A stretch of 20,583 nt of DNA from Hypsibius dujardini (lineage: Eukaryota > Tardigrada > Eutardigrada > Parachela > Hypsibiidae). The stretch spans positions 1 to 20,583 of the forward strand of contig LRSR01007042.1 of the NCBI GenBank assembly GCA_001579985.1, read 5' to 3'. The notes under the pieces were generated by a model. It was not told the origin of the DNA, ran no database searches, and saw only the letters and a program-made list of their open reading frames with translations. A program made the position numbers and the translations under genes. The stretch's first letter is position 1. Each line of letters starts with the position of its first letter. Positions 18,862 to 20,583 of the stretch are shown one piece after another.

Positions 18862-19372
18862 ATCGGGAAGATGGAAGATCTATTAGAACATTTACCCCGC
18901 ATCATGTTAAGCGGGCTTGCAGACCAGAAAATGTGTAGAACCCCAAAACGCCATTAGCAGTCTACATAGAACTTTATTCAAATGAATGTTTGAATGGCTT
19001 TTTGACTGATCTCGGGCAGGTTGAATCCCCAGACGTTGTAGAAACTCCAGACGTAAAATTAGACGTTCGAAAAGTGGCGGCGCTTTGGGGTCATTGATCC
19101 ATTGGGCAAACAAAGATTTACACAAACTGCCGCGGGATAAAAGCGTTCATGTTGTGCTGTTGTTTGTCGTAGGTCGGCCACGTTAACGATGATAACATAC
19201 GTGTATACCTTCACGTTTGACCTGAAGTAGCTGAGTGCATTCGGCTCAGACAGTTTGCCGGAAGTTGTTTATGCTGTCGTTCGTCGACAATTCTTTTTGT
19301 AGGTTTTTACGTGTGAAAAATCAGTTTTCAAACCCAACCTTTTCCAAATTTGAATCATTATATGTTCGTGAG
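18862..19372. promoter_or_regulatory. shared 5' region of two divergent genes
   Basis: The 511 bases between the GXYLT ATG (18861, minus) and the likely ATG of the plus-strand signal-anchor protein (19373) must hold at least the GXYLT promoter. No TATA box or other core element is evident at a convincing position. A minus frame at 18907-19125 (including FAQWINDPKAPPLFERLILR) is compositionally protein-like and could be an upstream exon or chance. Confidence 0.4.
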
Positions 19373-19690
19373 ATGATGAGATATTCAAATGTTTTTATGC
19401 GTCGTGTCGCATCACTTGGTCGATTGCCCAACTTGATAGCTTTTGTCGCCTGTTTCAGCATTTGTTTATTTCTATCGCCTCAATTTACCAATTTAAATGC
19501 GGACGGGATGATTCGACTGAAATTGGTGCGAAGAAGCAACATCAGCGACGGCATGCATCGCCCGATGACCGCAGCACAAATGAAGAGCAAACTCTTGCAA
19601 ATACAGTTGGCGGCTCGAGATGTTAAGCAACGCTATGTCGCCAAATGGGGAAGCGATGAGCCTACTGGAACGAAACAGGAGATTATCGTT
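19373..19690 (+). CDS. first exon of a type II membrane-anchored protein, unknown
   Basis: The frame is open from before 19235; I prefer the ATG pair at 19373/19376 because a basic stretch (residues about 3-15) and a 20-residue hydrophobic segment (IAFVACFSICLFL core) follow at once, as in Golgi type II enzymes. After it come a short stem and a helical basic stretch (AAQMKSKLLQIQLAARDVKQ). The frame ends at TGA 19742, but residues after about 19680 become hydrophobic and unlike the rest, so the exon probably ends earlier. Donor candidates include GAT/GTTAAG near 19620 and CGG/GTTCGT near 19717. No family is recognised. It is divergent from GXYLT, so joint regulation in the secretory pathway is possible. 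Confidence 0.45.
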
Positions 19691-19744
19691 CATTTCTTCC
19701 TGCTGTTTCCTTTCGGGTTCGTAGATCCTTTGGCTCGCACTTGA

Positions 19745-20583
19745 AGATAAAAGGCGCACATTGTAAACCAGAGAGCATTTTAACTTGCAAACAGTTATTA
19801 AATTTCGTCAACTGAATATCAGAGCAAAATACGGGTGAGAGTGGGTGGACCTCTCGGGGCGTGAGGGGTTGTTTCAGACCGGTTCGGGGAGCAGTTTGTT
19901 GGTAAGCCTCAAAGTGGGGCCAATTCACAATCGCAAAGCATCATAGCTCAAAGCATGCACTTCTAGTATTTTTTTGCAAACACTGCTAAGATCTATGTTT
20001 CGTGTACCGAAGACAATTGACAAACTGCAGGGCAGCGGATCCGGGGAAATTCTTTGAGTCTCTACAAAATCTAATAAACACAGACACTGTAAAATCAATA
20101 TCTTTTGGAACCAATGCTCTCCTGTCATTCTTCAAGCTTGTGCAGGGGAAGGGGCATAATTGTACATGACCGTTTAAAATCAATTAAAACAGCTATTATT
20201 CATTCATTCGTTCATTGCGAGCCTACACCCCCCCCCCCGCCGCCGCAAAAAAAATTATATTTATAAATGTTATGGTTGAGCGTAACCCTTAAAAGAACGT
20301 AGCTCCCAACCATTCTGCGTTGTATCTCTGTATACCCCATCTGCCCAAACGGAACACTAGCCCCGCCATCAGGCAGGCCATGGTCAGAAAATTAGGTTGG
20401 GGGGGGGGAAGGAAATCAGAACTCATCTCGAACCGAGTACTCTGAATCCCCAAAAAAGTGACAAACAAGAGGGAATCTGCATGCTTTTTTGAGTGAGAGG
20501 TAAAAGATTCAGTTCCGGAGGAGGGCATTATTATGACCACAAAAATAAAAAAATTATGACTCAACAAAACCCCAAAACAAAAC
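19745..20583. other. no gene recognised
   Basis: Probably intron of the plus-strand gene or intergenic DNA. Open frames on the minus strand (19683-19928, 19925-20183, 20289-20567) lack similarity and splice borders. The window ends in A-rich sequence. Confidence 0.4.
20228..20408. repeat. C11 and G10 runs
   Basis: C11 at 20228-20238, followed by GCCGCCGC, and G10 at 20399-20408. As at 15307-15391, a C run and a G run lie within 200 bases in opposing sense. The minus open frame 20289-20567 crosses the G run and is not called. Confidence 0.7.

Noticed and set aside
18318-18886. Plus-strand open frames of 74 and 115 residues
   Set aside because: Antisense shadows of GXYLT exon 1, whose minus-strand product has clear family similarity.
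1-20583. CRISPR arrays, bacterial operons or insertion sequences
   Set aside because: No regularly spaced repeats with unique spacers, no transposase and no tightly packed long frames; the window is eukaryotic in structure.

Overview
This window looks like animal nuclear DNA, most likely from an invertebrate. Coding pieces are short, AT-rich overall, and broken by introns of about 90 to 900 bases with GT/AG borders. Tetranucleotide TCTG arrays, fold-back elements and homopolymer C or G runs lie between them. There are no operons, no ribosome binding sites and no bacterial-type gene packing. The one gene that can be named with confidence is a glucoside xylosyltransferase (GXYLT family), a Golgi enzyme of animals that modifies Notch-type EGF repeats. 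I cannot name the species; an ecdysozoan such as an early-branching nematode is a guess only.

Layout, left to right. Bases 1-290 hold an 88-base perfect direct repeat and a 50-base near-palindrome. Bases 714-2953 (minus) hold the 3' part of a gene with a SAP DNA-binding domain, a possible BEN-like segment and a C-terminal coiled coil; its introns contain two TCTG arrays. A 219-base fold-back element lies at 3280-3498. Bases 3770-3980 are compositionally coding-like but open in several frames. Bases 4991-8346 carry a series of minus-strand candidate exons, of which one subset (6459-6878) weakly resembles the second half of a Ras-like GTPase. Bases 8505-10050 contain a diverged repeat pair flanking a candidate two-exon gene for a small secreted cysteine-containing protein. 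Bases 11861-13860 are a confusing tract with many open segments and no identified product. Bases 15708-18861 (minus) are the GXYLT gene, complete in five exons. Starting 511 bases away on the opposite strand is the first exon of an unidentified protein with a signal anchor, so the two genes may share a promoter region. The right end (19745-20583) shows only C/G runs and short open frames.

Confidence limits. In sequence of this base composition, a stop-free run of roughly 130 codons is expected by chance somewhere in the six frames of 20 kb (my rough estimate). Most open frames here therefore prove nothing by length. I relied on recognisable protein similarity, splice borders and agreement of reading phase between exons. 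Exon models are by eye; no transcript or database search was available.
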